From Taxillus chinensis (lineage: Eukaryota; Streptophyta; Magnoliopsida; Santalales; Loranthaceae), in the NCBI GenBank assembly GCA_023512835.1, contig CM042088.1:6998078-7062077 (forward strand): 64,000 nucleotides of DNA, given 5' to 3'. Positions 1 to 10,743 of this stretch are shown piece by piece (position 1 is the first letter of the stretch; every line of letters starts with the position of its first letter). The notes under the pieces were generated by a model. That model made no database searches. It was not told the origin of the DNA and saw only the letters and a program-made list of their open reading frames with translations. The translations under genes were made by a program, and so were the position numbers.

Positions 1-330
1 GAAGGGAAGGCTGATGCAGTTAAAGCCAAAACTGCAGCACCCAAAAAGAAAGGAAAGGCTAAGGCTGACGCATCTAGGGCCAAGAGCGCGTCACCCAAAC
101 GCAATGGATTAGGCCACAGGGAACAGAGTAGAAAGTCTGTAAAATCTAAGAGACCTGTATCCCCTGTTTGTACTTGACATTATAGTGTCTGTTCCATCTG
201 TAGGGAAATGGGTCATTATCACTATGAATATTGGAGTTTATCTGATAACTGGCTTTGTAATCCAATTCAATCCAATAAAGATCAGTTTAATAAAAGGGTT
301 TCCTCGAGCAAAACAAAATCTAAACCTTAA
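1..330 (+). pseudogene. gag: gag C-terminal part (copia copy 1)
   Basis: Frame 1 reads a Lys/Ala/Ser-rich basic stretch (KAKADASRAKSASPKR) and then a retroviral zinc knuckle CSICREMGHYHYEY near 190-232. In E1 the same knuckle is CSICREIGHYHYEC, so the last zinc ligand (Cys) is replaced by Tyr here. An in-frame TGA at about 175-177 breaks the frame before the knuckle. The reading frame ends at TAA 328-330, a stop also present at the same place in E1. Gag would form the virus-like particle and bind element RNA. The N-terminal part is outside the window. Confidence 0.8.
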
Positions 331-495
331 AGGAGTGTCTCTCCCAAGAAAACCCAAATAAAAGAAGCAGTTGAAATTAACAAGGTTAAGTTAACTTGGA
401 GAGCTAAAAGTCCTAGCAAAATCAAATCCGAAACTGTTGAGAATACTGCTGCTCTCTCTAACTGCCCGAAACAAGTTTGGGCACCAAAAGTGTAA
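331..495 (+). other. 54-codon open linker between gag and pol, bounded by two TAA codons
   Basis: Between TAA 328-330 and TAA 493-495 the gag/pol frame stays open for 54 codons, beginning RSVSPKKTQ and ending QVWAPKV. E1 (minus strand 41996-41835) has the same linker, the same length and the same two stops, with many base differences that keep the protein similar. The linker is basic and hydrophilic. What it does is unknown. It could be the end of gag or the start of pol reached by stop readthrough. Confidence 0.6.
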
Positions 496-3400
496 ACTGT
501 TGTCTTTCAGGAGCATCTCTGGAATGCATTGCCGGATCACTTGAAGTTAAAGATTAATCAAAGCAAGTGGATCCTCGATAGTGGATGCTCCGGACATATG
601 ACGGGTGATCAGACTCTGCTCGTAAAAGTTAATGAAAAACGAGGTCCATCCGTTTCATATGGTGACAACAGCAAAGGTAAGACTGTCGGGTATGGCACTT
701 TAACTAACGGCTATGTATCAATCACAAGAGTTGCACTAGTCAAAGGTTTGAAGCATAATTTGCTAAGTGTCAGTAATTTATGTGACAAAGGATTTACTGT
801 TTCCTTTATGTCCAACTCCTGTACAGTAAGAGAAAACTTATCCGGAGATATTAAGTTATCCGGATCAAGAGATGGGGACATATACTCAGTGGTCTTAAGA
901 AATAATTCTTCTGACCCTGTATGCTTCCTCACTAAAGCTTCAGATGAAGATAGTTGGTTATGGCACAAGCGATGCGCTCATTTAAACTTTAAGACAATGT
1001 CTAAATTAGCGTCACTTGATCTTGTCACCGGTCTACCTAAACACAAATTCTCCAGACACACTCTCTGTCAAGAATCCCAACTGGGCAAACAGACCAAACA
1101 TAGCTTTAAGAGCAAATAAGTTAATTCAATAACTGCTCCTCCACAACTTCTTCATATGGACCTATGTGGTCCTATATCTGTTCCGTCACTAGCTGGTGCG
1201 AGATATACCCTAGTGGTTATCGATGATTTCACCAGATACACATGGGTGATGTTCCTGAAATCAAAGGATCAAACTTTTGAGCATCTAGTAGATCTCTTCA
1301 ACTGGATAAGCAACTCACAAGGACTGAGCATAAAGTGCATCAGGAGTGATCATGGTATAGAATTTGACTTTTCAGAAATGAGATCATATTGTTCTGAACA
1401 GGGCATACAACATGACTTCTCTGCTCCCAGAACTCCACAACAAAATGGAGTAGCTGAGCGCAAGAATCGTACTTTAGTTGAAGCTGGTAGATCCATGTTA
1501 GCAGGGGCAACGCTTCCTCTCGCCCATGGGCTGAAGCTGTGTCCACGCCTGTTATGTTCGAAACGGAACTCTAATAAATAAATCTACCATGAAAACACCC
1601 TATGAGATGTGGAGAGGACGAAAACCTTCAATTTCACATTTCAAAGCTTTTGGGTGTACTTGCTATATATTGATAAATGGCAAAGAGACCCGGAATAAAT
1701 TTGAACCAAAATCTGATGATGGGATTTTTGTCGAGTACTCATTACATAGCAAGGCTTATCGGGTCTTCAATAGAAAACTTTTCAAAGTTGAAGAAACTAT
1801 CCATGTGACTTTTGATGAAGCTAACCTTGATTGGTCAAAAGTCGGTTCTTCAAGTTCTAATGTGCTGGTCATGGACAACAACGTCGATTATTCGAAGTTT
1901 ATGAATGTTCCTGTTACACATCTTGACCAACCACGTGGCATCAGCGAAGCACAAAGAAATTATATGGATGATGCTACGGATGACTCGGACTCCGGACTAC
2001 CTTTTAGCTCCGGACATACTCCTACGGATACCCAAAATTCCGGAGCACCTTCAAGTCCGTCCGGACTAGTTAACACTGAAAGAAACAGTGTTGAAGAACC
2101 ATCTAGTTCAACCGTACCTCTCAATACGGAAACATCTAGTCCGGACGAAGCTCAACCAGCAGATACAACTGAACCACCTAATCTGGAAGAGCTTCAAATT
2201 GTTCAAGATCATCCATCACATGCACAGAATTACAGATGGACCCAAAACCATCCCTCAGATCAAGTGATTGGTGATCCTACTGTTGGTGTAAGAACAAGAG
2301 CAGCCACCTCCAACATGAGTCTTTACTCGTGTTTTCTATCTCAAATAGAACCAAAGGTGGTAGATGAAGCTCTTTAGGATTCAAATTGGATAGAAGCTAT
2401 GCAAGAAGAGCTAAATCAATTTAAGAGAAATAATGTGTGGACCTTAGTACCAAGGCCTAAGTCTCAGCAAGTCATTGGCGTTAAATGGGTGTTCCGGAAC
2501 AAGCTTGATACGGATGGAATTGTAATCCGGAACATAGCCAGACTAGTAGCCAAAGGATATCCTCAAGAAGAAGGAATAGACTATGATGAGACCTTTGCTC
2601 CAGTAGCAAGACTTGAGGCAATCCGGATGTTTCTGGCGTATGCTTCATATGAAAACTTCATAGTTTATCAAATGGACGTCAAGAGCGCATTCCTGAATGG
2701 AGATCTTCGAGAGGAGGTTTATGTAGAATAACCTCCTGGTTTTATTGAACCTAAAGCAGGACATCTAGTCTACAAACTTCGGAAAGCTTTATATGGTATG
2801 AAGCAAGCTCCAAGAGCCTGGTACGACACATTGTCAGAATTCCTACTTGCTCACAACTTCCAAAAAGGGAAGATTGACACCACCTTATTTCTACGAAAAG
2901 AGAAAGGACACACTCTAATCGTACAGATATATGTGGATGATATCATTTTCGGATCAACGAATCCGAAGCTTTGTGAGGAGTTCGCTAAGTTGATGACAGG
3001 CAAGTTTGAGATGAGCATGATGGGAGAACTGTCCTACTTCCTCGGAATAGAAGTTAAACAATTGAAGGAAGGAATCTTCATTAATCAAGCTAAGTACACT
3101 CGCGATCTTATTAAGAAGTTTGGTATGGAAGGTTCATCTCCCGTCAAAACTCCCATGCCTGTCAGTGCCAAGTTAGATCCTGATGTGGACAGCATATCAG
3201 TAAATGTGACTGACTACAGAGGAATGATAGGATCCTTGCTGTATCTCACAGCAAGTCGCCCAGACCTTATGCTTGCAACTTGCATTTGTGCACGCTATCA
3301 GGCGAATCCCAAGGAGTCACATATGCTTCATGTTAAACGGATATCACGGTATCTCAAGGGAACGATGAATTTGGGACTCTGGTACCCAAAGGAGTCAAAC

Positions 3401-3879
3401 TTCACCTTATCTGGATACTCTGATGCCGACTTTGCTGGATGTCGCATCGACAGGAAGAGCACAAGTGGTACGTGTCAGTTTCTTGGAAATAGATTGATCT
3501 CATGGTTCAAAAAGAAGCGGATTCCGTATCAACCTCTACTTGCGAGGCGGAATATATAGTCTGCTGGGAGTTCTTGCGCACGCGACTACTCTGGATGCAA
3601 AGTCAACTTACTGACTACGGGTTCAACATGTCATCTATTCCACTCTACTGCGACAACACTAATGCAATTGCTATTAGCAACAATCCTGTCATGCACCCTA
3701 AGACGAAGCATATTGAGGTCAGGTATCACTTCATACGGGACCATGTTCTCAAACATCACATTTCACTGGAACACGTTGATACTGAAGATCAACTGGCAGA
3801 CATACTTACAAAGCCCCTACCTGATGCAAGATTCTCTGAACTACTCTTCTGATTAGGTATGCTTGACTTCTCTGCATAG
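496..3879 (+). pseudogene. pol: Ty1/copia pol polyprotein, broken (copia copy 1)
   Basis: Domains in order: aspartic protease with WILDSGCSGHMTGD (about 565-610); GAG-pre-integrase with WLWHKRCAHLNFK (about 957-1000); integrase core with MDLCGP, CIRSDHGIEF and NGVAERKNRT carrying the D-D-E residues (1156-1500); RT with KWVFRNKLD (about 2485) and YVDDIIFGS (about 2930); RNase H with SDADFAGC and the copia C-terminal ILTKPLPDARFSELL (to 3852). In-frame stops lie at 1117-1119, 2375-2377, 2729-2731 and 3850-3852, with frameshifts near 1530-1585 and 3510-3540. The terminal TAG homologous to that of the other copies is at 3877-3879. Polymerase and integrase motifs are intact, but no full-length product is possible. 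Confidence 0.9.
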
Positions 3880-5556
3880 CTTCACATTTAAATTGCCCAA
3901 CAGTATACTTACTATCAAAACATGCATTGTGCTTTTATTGAAAGTGGAAGATCGATACTGATTTTAATGCAGATCATACTTACTGATTAATGGCTTCATG
4001 CTTCTGATATTAATATCAACTTCATTCTGGGAGGATACTTGCGTTTCTCGACTGAAGTCGTTTAAGCTAACATGATTAAAGTTTATATGATTTACCTCTT
4101 TCTGGTTTCATGATCTTAATTTCCACTAATCACCACATGACAACAGCATGTTCATTTAGATTACTCTATTAACATGTATAGTTGAATAAATGAAATGGGT
4201 TAGCTCGGAATGCCTGGTGGATGAATACTCAATCGCAGTCTGGTCAGCTTCTAAAGTATAGCTTTCTAATAAGATAGACAGTGCTGAATTCTACAAACCG
4301 GAAATGTCAATCGAGAGGATTGCACAATCTACGGGGGAGAAAATGCTTTATATATTATTCAGTAATACCCCTCGTATATGTCTCATGACCTCTTTCCTGG
4401 CTGTCTATTTGAGGGGGAGCTTTTCATTGAGAGGATTAAATGATCTACGGGGGAGCAGTAATGAACCCCTAATATGTCTCGGATACTCCCTCCTCTAAAC
4501 TTTTACTTCCGGATCTGACAGGACATGCTGTTTTGGATCAAAAAAGTGGCGTGCTTGGATGTATTTTCTTTCTTCAACCATGCATTTTAATCGGCTAATC
4601 ACCTGCTTACTTTTGACATGTGTTCGCTTCCACATTTTTCACTCATGAATCCTAAATTGGCCAAATCATATGATCTTTAATTAATCTTAGCTATGTTGTT
4701 CAGCAAGACGGTTTCGCTATGTTGACCTATATGAACTTGTGTATGGTTATCTGACATATGCCCTGATTCAGTAATATTGCTCATTCTCACGTATGTATCT
4801 GTCTCTTACATGCTTTGCAATGCATAAGTTCTGTTTCTCATTAGTTCGGATTATGTCGTTTTTCACTGATTATTTTCCCTAATCCGTACTAATCCTTGCC
4901 TGTTAAGCTTTTGTATTTTCAGTTCATTTCTTTTTTAGCTACAGGTTCAGATTCTCTTTGCAACCGTATCGATAAATCTAGTCCATAGTCTTGGATTTGA
5001 AGTGTTGTGGTACTTCTCTTCTCTTTGACTTATTGACTGCAAAGGAATCTACTTTACTCTCTCACCGAACTCTGTCTACTACAGGCACGGTCCACTTTTC
5101 ATCCGGATACTCTTCCTCGACTATTATTTACTCCAGATGATTGACGGTTCATTCCTCCGGACTCCTGACACAGTCTAATTGCGACAATCCAAGTCTTCCT
5201 ATATGTCGCGTGCTTTTGAGGAGGACTCATGATGATTCATTAAATGCAAATCTCGGAATGCACACACACTTCTCTGGATGGCAACCAGCTGTTACACTTA
5301 CTTAGTCATGCGGTCTCCACGACATCGTTTCATTCGGAGGCGCATCGATATCCAGACTAATGACATCAGCCTGTCAAGCGGGTCCCTATTTCACTCGCCA
5401 ATTCCTAGACCCGCTGACATTTGCAGACTCGGTCTTATATGTTCTGATCATTCCTGCGAAGCACGAGTATTGCTCATTTCAAATCCCTAAACCTCTCATT
5501 GCTCCTTCCCTCGCCAAGACCTCACCTTTCATCTTGTCCTTCAAATTTCATCTGCA
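3880..5556 (+). other. Non-coding 3' region between pol and the extra ORF (copy 1)
   Basis: No convincing gene is seen. The region is shared with copy 2 (10744-12400) and, in reverse, with E2 (24503-26193). It contains the repeated polypurine motifs at 4330-4456 and, close to the extra ORF, a TATA-like ggtcttatat at 5431-5440. The short ORFs here do not match between copies and are taken as chance. Confidence 0.75.
4300..4500 (+). promoter_or_regulatory. Cluster of polypurine-tract motifs (copy 1)
   Basis: Three GGGGGAG motifs lie at about 4330-4341 (tacgggggaga), 4411-4420 (gagggggagc) and 4446-4456 (tacgggggagc), separated by related sequence with a GAGAGGAT motif. Multiple polypurine tracts are a known Sirevirus hallmark and could prime plus-strand DNA synthesis. 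Here they lie about 4 kb upstream of the LTR, before the extra ORF. Confidence 0.65.
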
Positions 5557-8297
5557 ATGGCACCCAGAATCTCTCTTTCCAGCGTTAATCCTGACCATCT
5601 GGTTGATTGGAATGCTGTCTCTAATCCTCCGGATTGGTTTTTCTAGCTTTGCCCTCTCCTTGAAGCCTCACATATACTCAACCTGATCTCCAATCCCGTC
5701 GATCTTCTTATCGACGACATCATTGAGTATTACCAACGGATTCACTGCACCACCGATTCCATAATCTCTTATGTCCGCGGTGAATCCATCACCATCACTC
5801 CGGCCATTCTCCGCGCTGCTCTCCACCTACCTCTTGGTGAACCACAGCGCCCAGATGCCGATCCAATGGCGGCTTCTATGGGCTGCACACAAAAAGGCAA
5901 GGAATACAAGGTGAAATCCTTCCAAGGTCGCTATCGATGTATGGCGACCATCTTGAGTCGATGCTTACTGGCTCGCACATCCGCCCTCGACTCCGTTCCG
6001 TACGACCTTCTCCTGGCCATGTACGGCGTTTTTGAAGGTCTTCCAATGGATTGGGGGATGTTCTTGTTTCGGTTGCTGTAGAATGGTCCCAAGAACCGTT
6101 CCTTCGGGCGTATCCTCAGCATTGTCTTCCGGCATCTTAATCCGGACCATTTCGCCCGATATGATGCTGTTCCATTTCCTCCGGCTTATTACCTTCGTTA
6201 TCTTACGCCGGATGGGAACATGATAGCCCGCCAACGATCTGCAGCTCTCCGCATTCTCCCTGCCTCGGAACAACAAGGTAGTTCTGTTGGTGACCCCTTC
6301 GACAGCCAAGCCCCCGACGTCAGTTCTGCACCCCGATCCTCCCGGATTCGGTCCGTTGCAACACCTTCTCATTCTCGGGCCTCCCAGCACAGCGTTCGTG
6401 CCGACCCATCCGAGGTTACGGGGCCATCTCAGCACAGTGCCCTTAAAGCTGTTTCCTCAGCTCCCTCTGCTGCGGATGTCCCCACTCCCTCTTCCTCCGC
6501 TATTGCTGCCGCGGTTGATACCGCTGTTGCGGCCGCCACTGCTGATGTCCCGGCCTCTTCTCCGGAAGCCCCTTTGCCTCCCCTACCTCAACCCCGAGAT
6601 TACCTTGACCATCTCTCCGCCGACACCTTAACGGACCTATGGCTCCGTTTTAGCCTTGCCCACACTGCCTCCATTCCTGACAATGATCTCCAGGTGTTTT
6701 ACACACGCCATACCCAATCCCCGGGGACAATGATCATCTGGAACTTGGATCACGGCTTTCTTACGCCGGCCTCCATTCCAGATGTGGCGTTCACTACTCC
6801 CTCCAACCCAGTACATTCCGCCAGGGGTCCTTCTCCTGCTAAGGCTGGCCCCTCTTCTCCTGCTACCGTTATTCCCGTGGTTGACCTTTCTGGTCACAGC
6901 GGGTCAGCTGCTCCGGATGCCTCTGATGCTCCGGTTACCCCTTCTGCTGCTGCTGCTGCTGATCCTCCTGCGGGCTCCTCTACCCAGCGCACTCCTGCTC
7001 CTGTTCATGCGGGGGAGTCCTCCAAAGCTCCGGAGTTGGTCCTTGGGCGTGCTTCCTTTGGCACGGTTCACTCCGACGCTGTGCTCTCCGCCCAGCTGGA
7101 CCGACACGCTCAGGCTCACGGCGCCCAAATTTCCGCCATCGCCGCCAAGGTTGATGCACTTGGCGCCCAACTCCTCTCCGTTCTCACTGACTCCTCCACC
7201 TCCATGGAGCAGAAAATGGATCTCGTCGCCTCGTCCATCCATTCCTTGTCTACCTCCTTCGCTGACCTGGCGCACACGATTGCTCGTCCTCCTGTTGCTT
7301 CCCGGCGATCTGCCAAACCGGGGGAGAAAGTGTCATCTGATCCGTCTGCCCCTTCTGCTCCTTCTGCACCACAACCATCTACTCAGACTGAGAAGCGGCC
7401 TGCCACTTCAGTGCTTCAGGGAGTTCGAATTCCCAAACGAAGTCGCTTCTCTCAACCAAGCTCCTCTACTGCAGCTCCAGCTCCTCCTCCATCCTCCTCA
7501 TCCGCAGCCGACACCTTCCTCCCATCATATGCGGCGTTTGACCCTTCTGATGCGGATGGAAGTGTTCGCAAAGCAATGAAGTCCTATGCAGCGTCTTCTG
7601 TTGAGAGAAGATGTCTTTCTGAAATGTACCCTTTCTCCCCGACTGACATTCGACTCTTTGTTTGGAGAAAGGACTCTTTACTACGAAGACATTGACAACT
7701 TCTCGAGGGTCGCTAAAATGGAGATGAGGTCGTTTCCATCTCTATACACGAGACGGGCACTTGTTTGAAGTTCGCCGTGTTGGAATAAGGCTATCTTCCC
7801 AGGTGTGGATCTAATTCAGTCCTTCATCGACGGAACTGCTGAGGATAGCAAGCCATGGAAAACTCTCTCAACTATCCTCATTCCGTACCGGATCATGTCG
7901 CCACACTTCATGATGGTCGTCTTCATGATTCGGTCCAAGCAAATGATTCTCATTGATTCTCATCAGATAGTGGAGCACTTTGTAAGAAAGAATCAATGGG
8001 AACCACCGTGTCTCAGCCGATCAAGTCGTGAAGAAAGCCGGTTTATATGAAGAGTTGGGTATCACACCCTTGGGTCCAACTGAGAAGCTGAAGGCGACAT
8101 TCCGCGGCAAGAAGCAAGTGCCACAACAGCCAGATGGAGATTGCTGCAAAGCCTTTGTCTATTACTTCATCAAGTCATTTTTGACTGTGGACAAATCGTG
8201 GAGCCAACACACTACTTATACGATGAAGCAGACAATGGAGCTTAGAGAGAAGGCAGCAACTATGATCTTCAAGTATAGTAAGCCTTATGTACCTTAG
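5557..8297 (+). pseudogene. Extra retrotransposon ORF with C-terminal Ulp1-like (C48) protease domain, copy 1
   Basis: The start ATG 5557 is homologous to ATG 12401 and ATG 24502 (minus). N-terminal block: MAPRISLSSVNPDHLVDW, then EYYQRI and YVRGESI, then MAASMGCTQKGKEYK and ILSRCLLARTSALDSVPY. This resembles the putative plant transposon protein domain. Next come a Ser/Pro/Ala-rich linker (about 6250-7030) interrupted by a conserved block DYLDHLSADTLTDLWLRFSL, a coiled-coil stretch (about 7080-7290), a basic cluster PKRSRF, and the C48 domain (about 7660-8297). Catalytic H codon 7904-7906, D 7955-7957, Q in QQPDGD, C 8145-8147; H-D spacing is 17 residues and Q-C spacing 6. Stops near 5644 and 6079 and frameshifts near 7670-7690, 7770 and 8030 break it. 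The presumed role is desumoylation or another peptidase activity; this is inferred only. Confidence 0.75.
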
Positions 8298-8430
8298 TGA
8301 AAATCTTGTATTAAGGCTGAATTGTACTTAGTTGCTGACAAATGAAATTGGTTGTGATGCATACTCTGTATGTTATCATTTTGCACTGCTTACCAGATCA
8401 GATTACAAAGGGTTTGGGCATATCCATAAT

Positions 8431-8440
8431 TGGGGGAGAT
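8431..8440 (+). promoter_or_regulatory. Polypurine tract next to the 3' LTR (copy 1)
   Basis: tgggggagat lies directly before the LTR start TGTTGGATC, the expected plus-strand primer site. Confidence 0.8.
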
Positions 8441-8639
8441 TGTTGGATCAAACCTAGAATTTGGATAATGCTGATAAAGCCCTATGTAATTTGATCTGAG
8501 ATCTTTTGTGTTTATTTGATTATTGCAGAAGATATGTTATTAATCCGGAGATGCACTCGTGAGAGAAAAGCTAAGGACAGGATACATAATCCTGATCCGG
8601 ACAAGAGTGAGTGTCGTCAAACACTTGGTAAATAACCAA

Positions 8640-8950
8640 GTCATCAATACATACGGAATAAGGATCCGAGCCTTTATTCGCACGGAGTAAACAAACTAGA
8701 TACGGAGTAAGGAATCCGGACAACTTACTCATATGGAGTAAGGAAGCGCTAGTACGGAGTAAGGACTTCGATCCCTTAGACTCGCCCGGAGTAAGGAACT
8801 TACATACGGAGTAAGGAATTTACATACGGAGTAAGGAACTTACATGCGGAGTAAGGAAGCGCTGGCACGGACTAAGGATTCCAGTACTAAACAGAGTAAG
8901 GTTCCGAGCTTCATTAGCAACGGAGTAAGGAGAATTACACCGGACCAAGA
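8640..8950 (+). repeat. CGGAGTAAGGA minisatellite in the LTR (copy 1)
   Basis: About a dozen copies of a CGGAGTAAGGAA core separated by 10-40 bp. The spacers include repeated AACTTACATA and GCGCT words. The array lies upstream of the TATA box, in U3. Confidence 0.8.
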
Positions 8951-9232
8951 AGATACTACTTCAACTCACCGCATTTAATGTTATCAGCTCGTGGCGTCCC
9001 GATGTAAGACAAATTTATTGAGAACCTGAAGAATCTTACACGTGGATCATCCGGATATGTGGACACAACCTCAATTGTACTTGGGAACTCACAAATGCAC
9101 TTATACTCTTCAAACCCAAGATCTTGAGCTCCACAAACCGCAGCAGTCAAGGCAGAGAGATTACCGAGGAATAGTTAGTGCTGAACGCATTCCGGAACTA
9201 CAAGTTCCAAGGTTGTCTCTTAAGAATGTTTG

Positions 9233-9240
9233 TATAAATA
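9233..9240 (+). promoter_or_regulatory. LTR TATA box (copy 1)
   Basis: TATAAATA about 300 bp before the LTR end. The same box sits at the matching place in the other family LTRs. Confidence 0.6.
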
Positions 9241-9547
9241 TTCATAATTGTATATTTGTAACATGTGTGCGTGATACAATGTATAAGCTAGAATTAACCC
9301 TTTGTATGCACAAGAGCTCAAGGATACAATCTAGGCTAGAGTGTGAATCCTTTTGTAAAACAGAGTGTAAGAGAGTTGCTTCTATTTTGTTGTAATTATC
9401 TCTTGATAATAAAACAAAATACTTCTACTATTTGGTTATCTTCCGCAGTGATTCTATCACTTAACTAGATCAGTGCCGTGCCTTAAGAAAATAAAAGAGT
9501 TTCGATAAGAGCCTATTCACCCCCCTCTAGGCTCCAAGGGACCATCA

Positions 9548-10743
9548 ACGTCAAAAGCGTTTTTCTAAATGGAGATCTTCAAGAGGAGGTGTACGTTGAA
9601 CAACCTCCCGGTTTCATTGATCCCAAGGCTGGACATCTAGTCTACAAGCTACGTAAAGCCTTGTATGGTTTAAAGCAAGCTCCAAAAGTCTGGTACGACA
9701 CACTGTTAGAATTCCTACTTGCTCACAACTTCCAAAAAGGAAGATAGACCCCACTTTATTCCTACTAAAAGAGAAAGGACATACTCTGATCATACAGATA
9801 TATGTGGATGATATCATTTTCGGATCATCAAATCTGAAGCTTTGTGAAGAGTTTGCAAAGTTGATAACTGGCAAGTTTGAGATGAGTATGATGGGAGAAC
9901 TGTCCTACTTCCTTGGAATAAAAGTCAAACAGTTGAGGGAAGGGATCTTCATCAACCAAGCTAAGTACACACGTGACTTAATTAAGAAGTTTGGTATGGA
10001 AGGTTCATCTCCCGTCAAGACTCCAATGCCAGTCAGTGCCAAGTTAGACCCTGATGTGGACGGCAAATTAGTAAATGTGACTGAATACAGAGGGATGATA
10101 GGATCTTTGTTGTATCTTACAGCAAGTCGCTCGGACATTATGTTTGCAACCAGCATCTGTGCAAGATATCAGGCTAATCCCAAAGAGTCACATATGCTTC
10201 ATGTCAAACGGATATTATCTCAAAGGGACTGTGAATTTGGGACTCTGGTACCCAAAGGAGTCCAACTTCACCTTATCCAGATATTCTGATGCTGACTTTG
10301 CTAGGTGTCGCATCGACAGGAAAAGCACAAGTGGTATGTGTCAGTTCGTTGGAAATAGATTAATTTCATGGTTCAGTAAGAAGCAGAATTCCGTATCAAC
10401 CTCTACTGCTGAGGTAGAATATATAGCTGCTGGGAGTTGCTGCGTACAGCTACTCTGGATGCAAAGTCAACTTACTGACTACGGTTTCAACATCACATCT
10501 ATTCCACTCTACTGCGACAACACCAGTACAATTGCTATCAGCAACAATTCTGTCATGCACCCAAAGACCAAGCACATTGAGGTCAGGTATCACTTCATTC
10601 GCGACCATGTTCTATAAAAGCATATAACTCTTGAACATGTTGTTACTTAAGATCAACTGGCAAACATACTTACAAAGCCCCTACCTGATGCAAGATTCTC
10701 TGAACTACTCCTTAAATTAGGTATGCTTGACTTTTCTGCATAG
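9548..10743 (+). pseudogene. pol: RT C-terminal part and RNase H (copia copy 2)
   Basis: Reads FLNGDLQEEVYVEQPPGF, KALYGLKQAPK, then YMDDIIFGSS-like RT motif (9800-9830), YFLGIKVKQ, GMIGSLLYLTASR, then RNase H DADFARCRIDRKSTSG and HIEVRYHFIRDHVL, ending at TAG 10741-10743 after GMLDFSA. Frameshifts lie near 9740 and at about 10215, where the RYLKGT stretch is disrupted. Stops follow at about 10615 and 10650. The first catalytic RT aspartate region lies at the break with copy 1. Confidence 0.85.

Larger units (their letters stand above)
1..9547 (+). mobile_element. Sirevirus-like Ty1/copia element, copy 1 (5' end outside window)
   Basis: The order is end of gag, protease, integrase, RT, RNase H, a 1.7-kb non-coding 3' region, an extra Ulp1-type ORF, a polypurine tract and a 3' LTR ending in CA. 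The order PR-IN-RT-RH defines Ty1/copia. The basic, zinc-knuckle gag end, the repeated polypurine tracts and the long 3' ORF region are Sirevirus-like. The 5' LTR and most of gag lie left of the window. The sequence after 9547 is the middle of another RT of the same family, so this copy inserted into copy 2. Coding regions carry several stops and frameshifts, so this copy looks inactive. Confidence 0.9.
8441..9547 (+). repeat. 3' LTR of copia copy 1
   Basis: Starts TGTTGGATCAAACC after the polypurine tract and ends TCCAAGGGACCATCA. About 1.1 kb. Contains the CGGAGTAAGGA minisatellite (8640-8950), a TATA box at 9233-9240, and AATAAAA near 9409. The closest relatives in the window are 15265-16403, 20240-21665 and 26194-37703. 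Confidence 0.88.

Noticed and set aside
6287..7579. Long Leu/Pro-rich open frames (6287-6631, 6782-7579; also 13138-13995 and 22528-23772 minus)
   Set aside because: They are out-of-frame readings of the Ser/Pro/Ala-rich linker of the extra ORF. The real frame is fixed by blocks conserved between the three copies.
5557..8297. Env-like protein, as in SIRE1-type elements, for the 3' ORF
   Set aside because: No signal peptide or transmembrane segment is visible, and the C-terminus fits a C48 protease instead.
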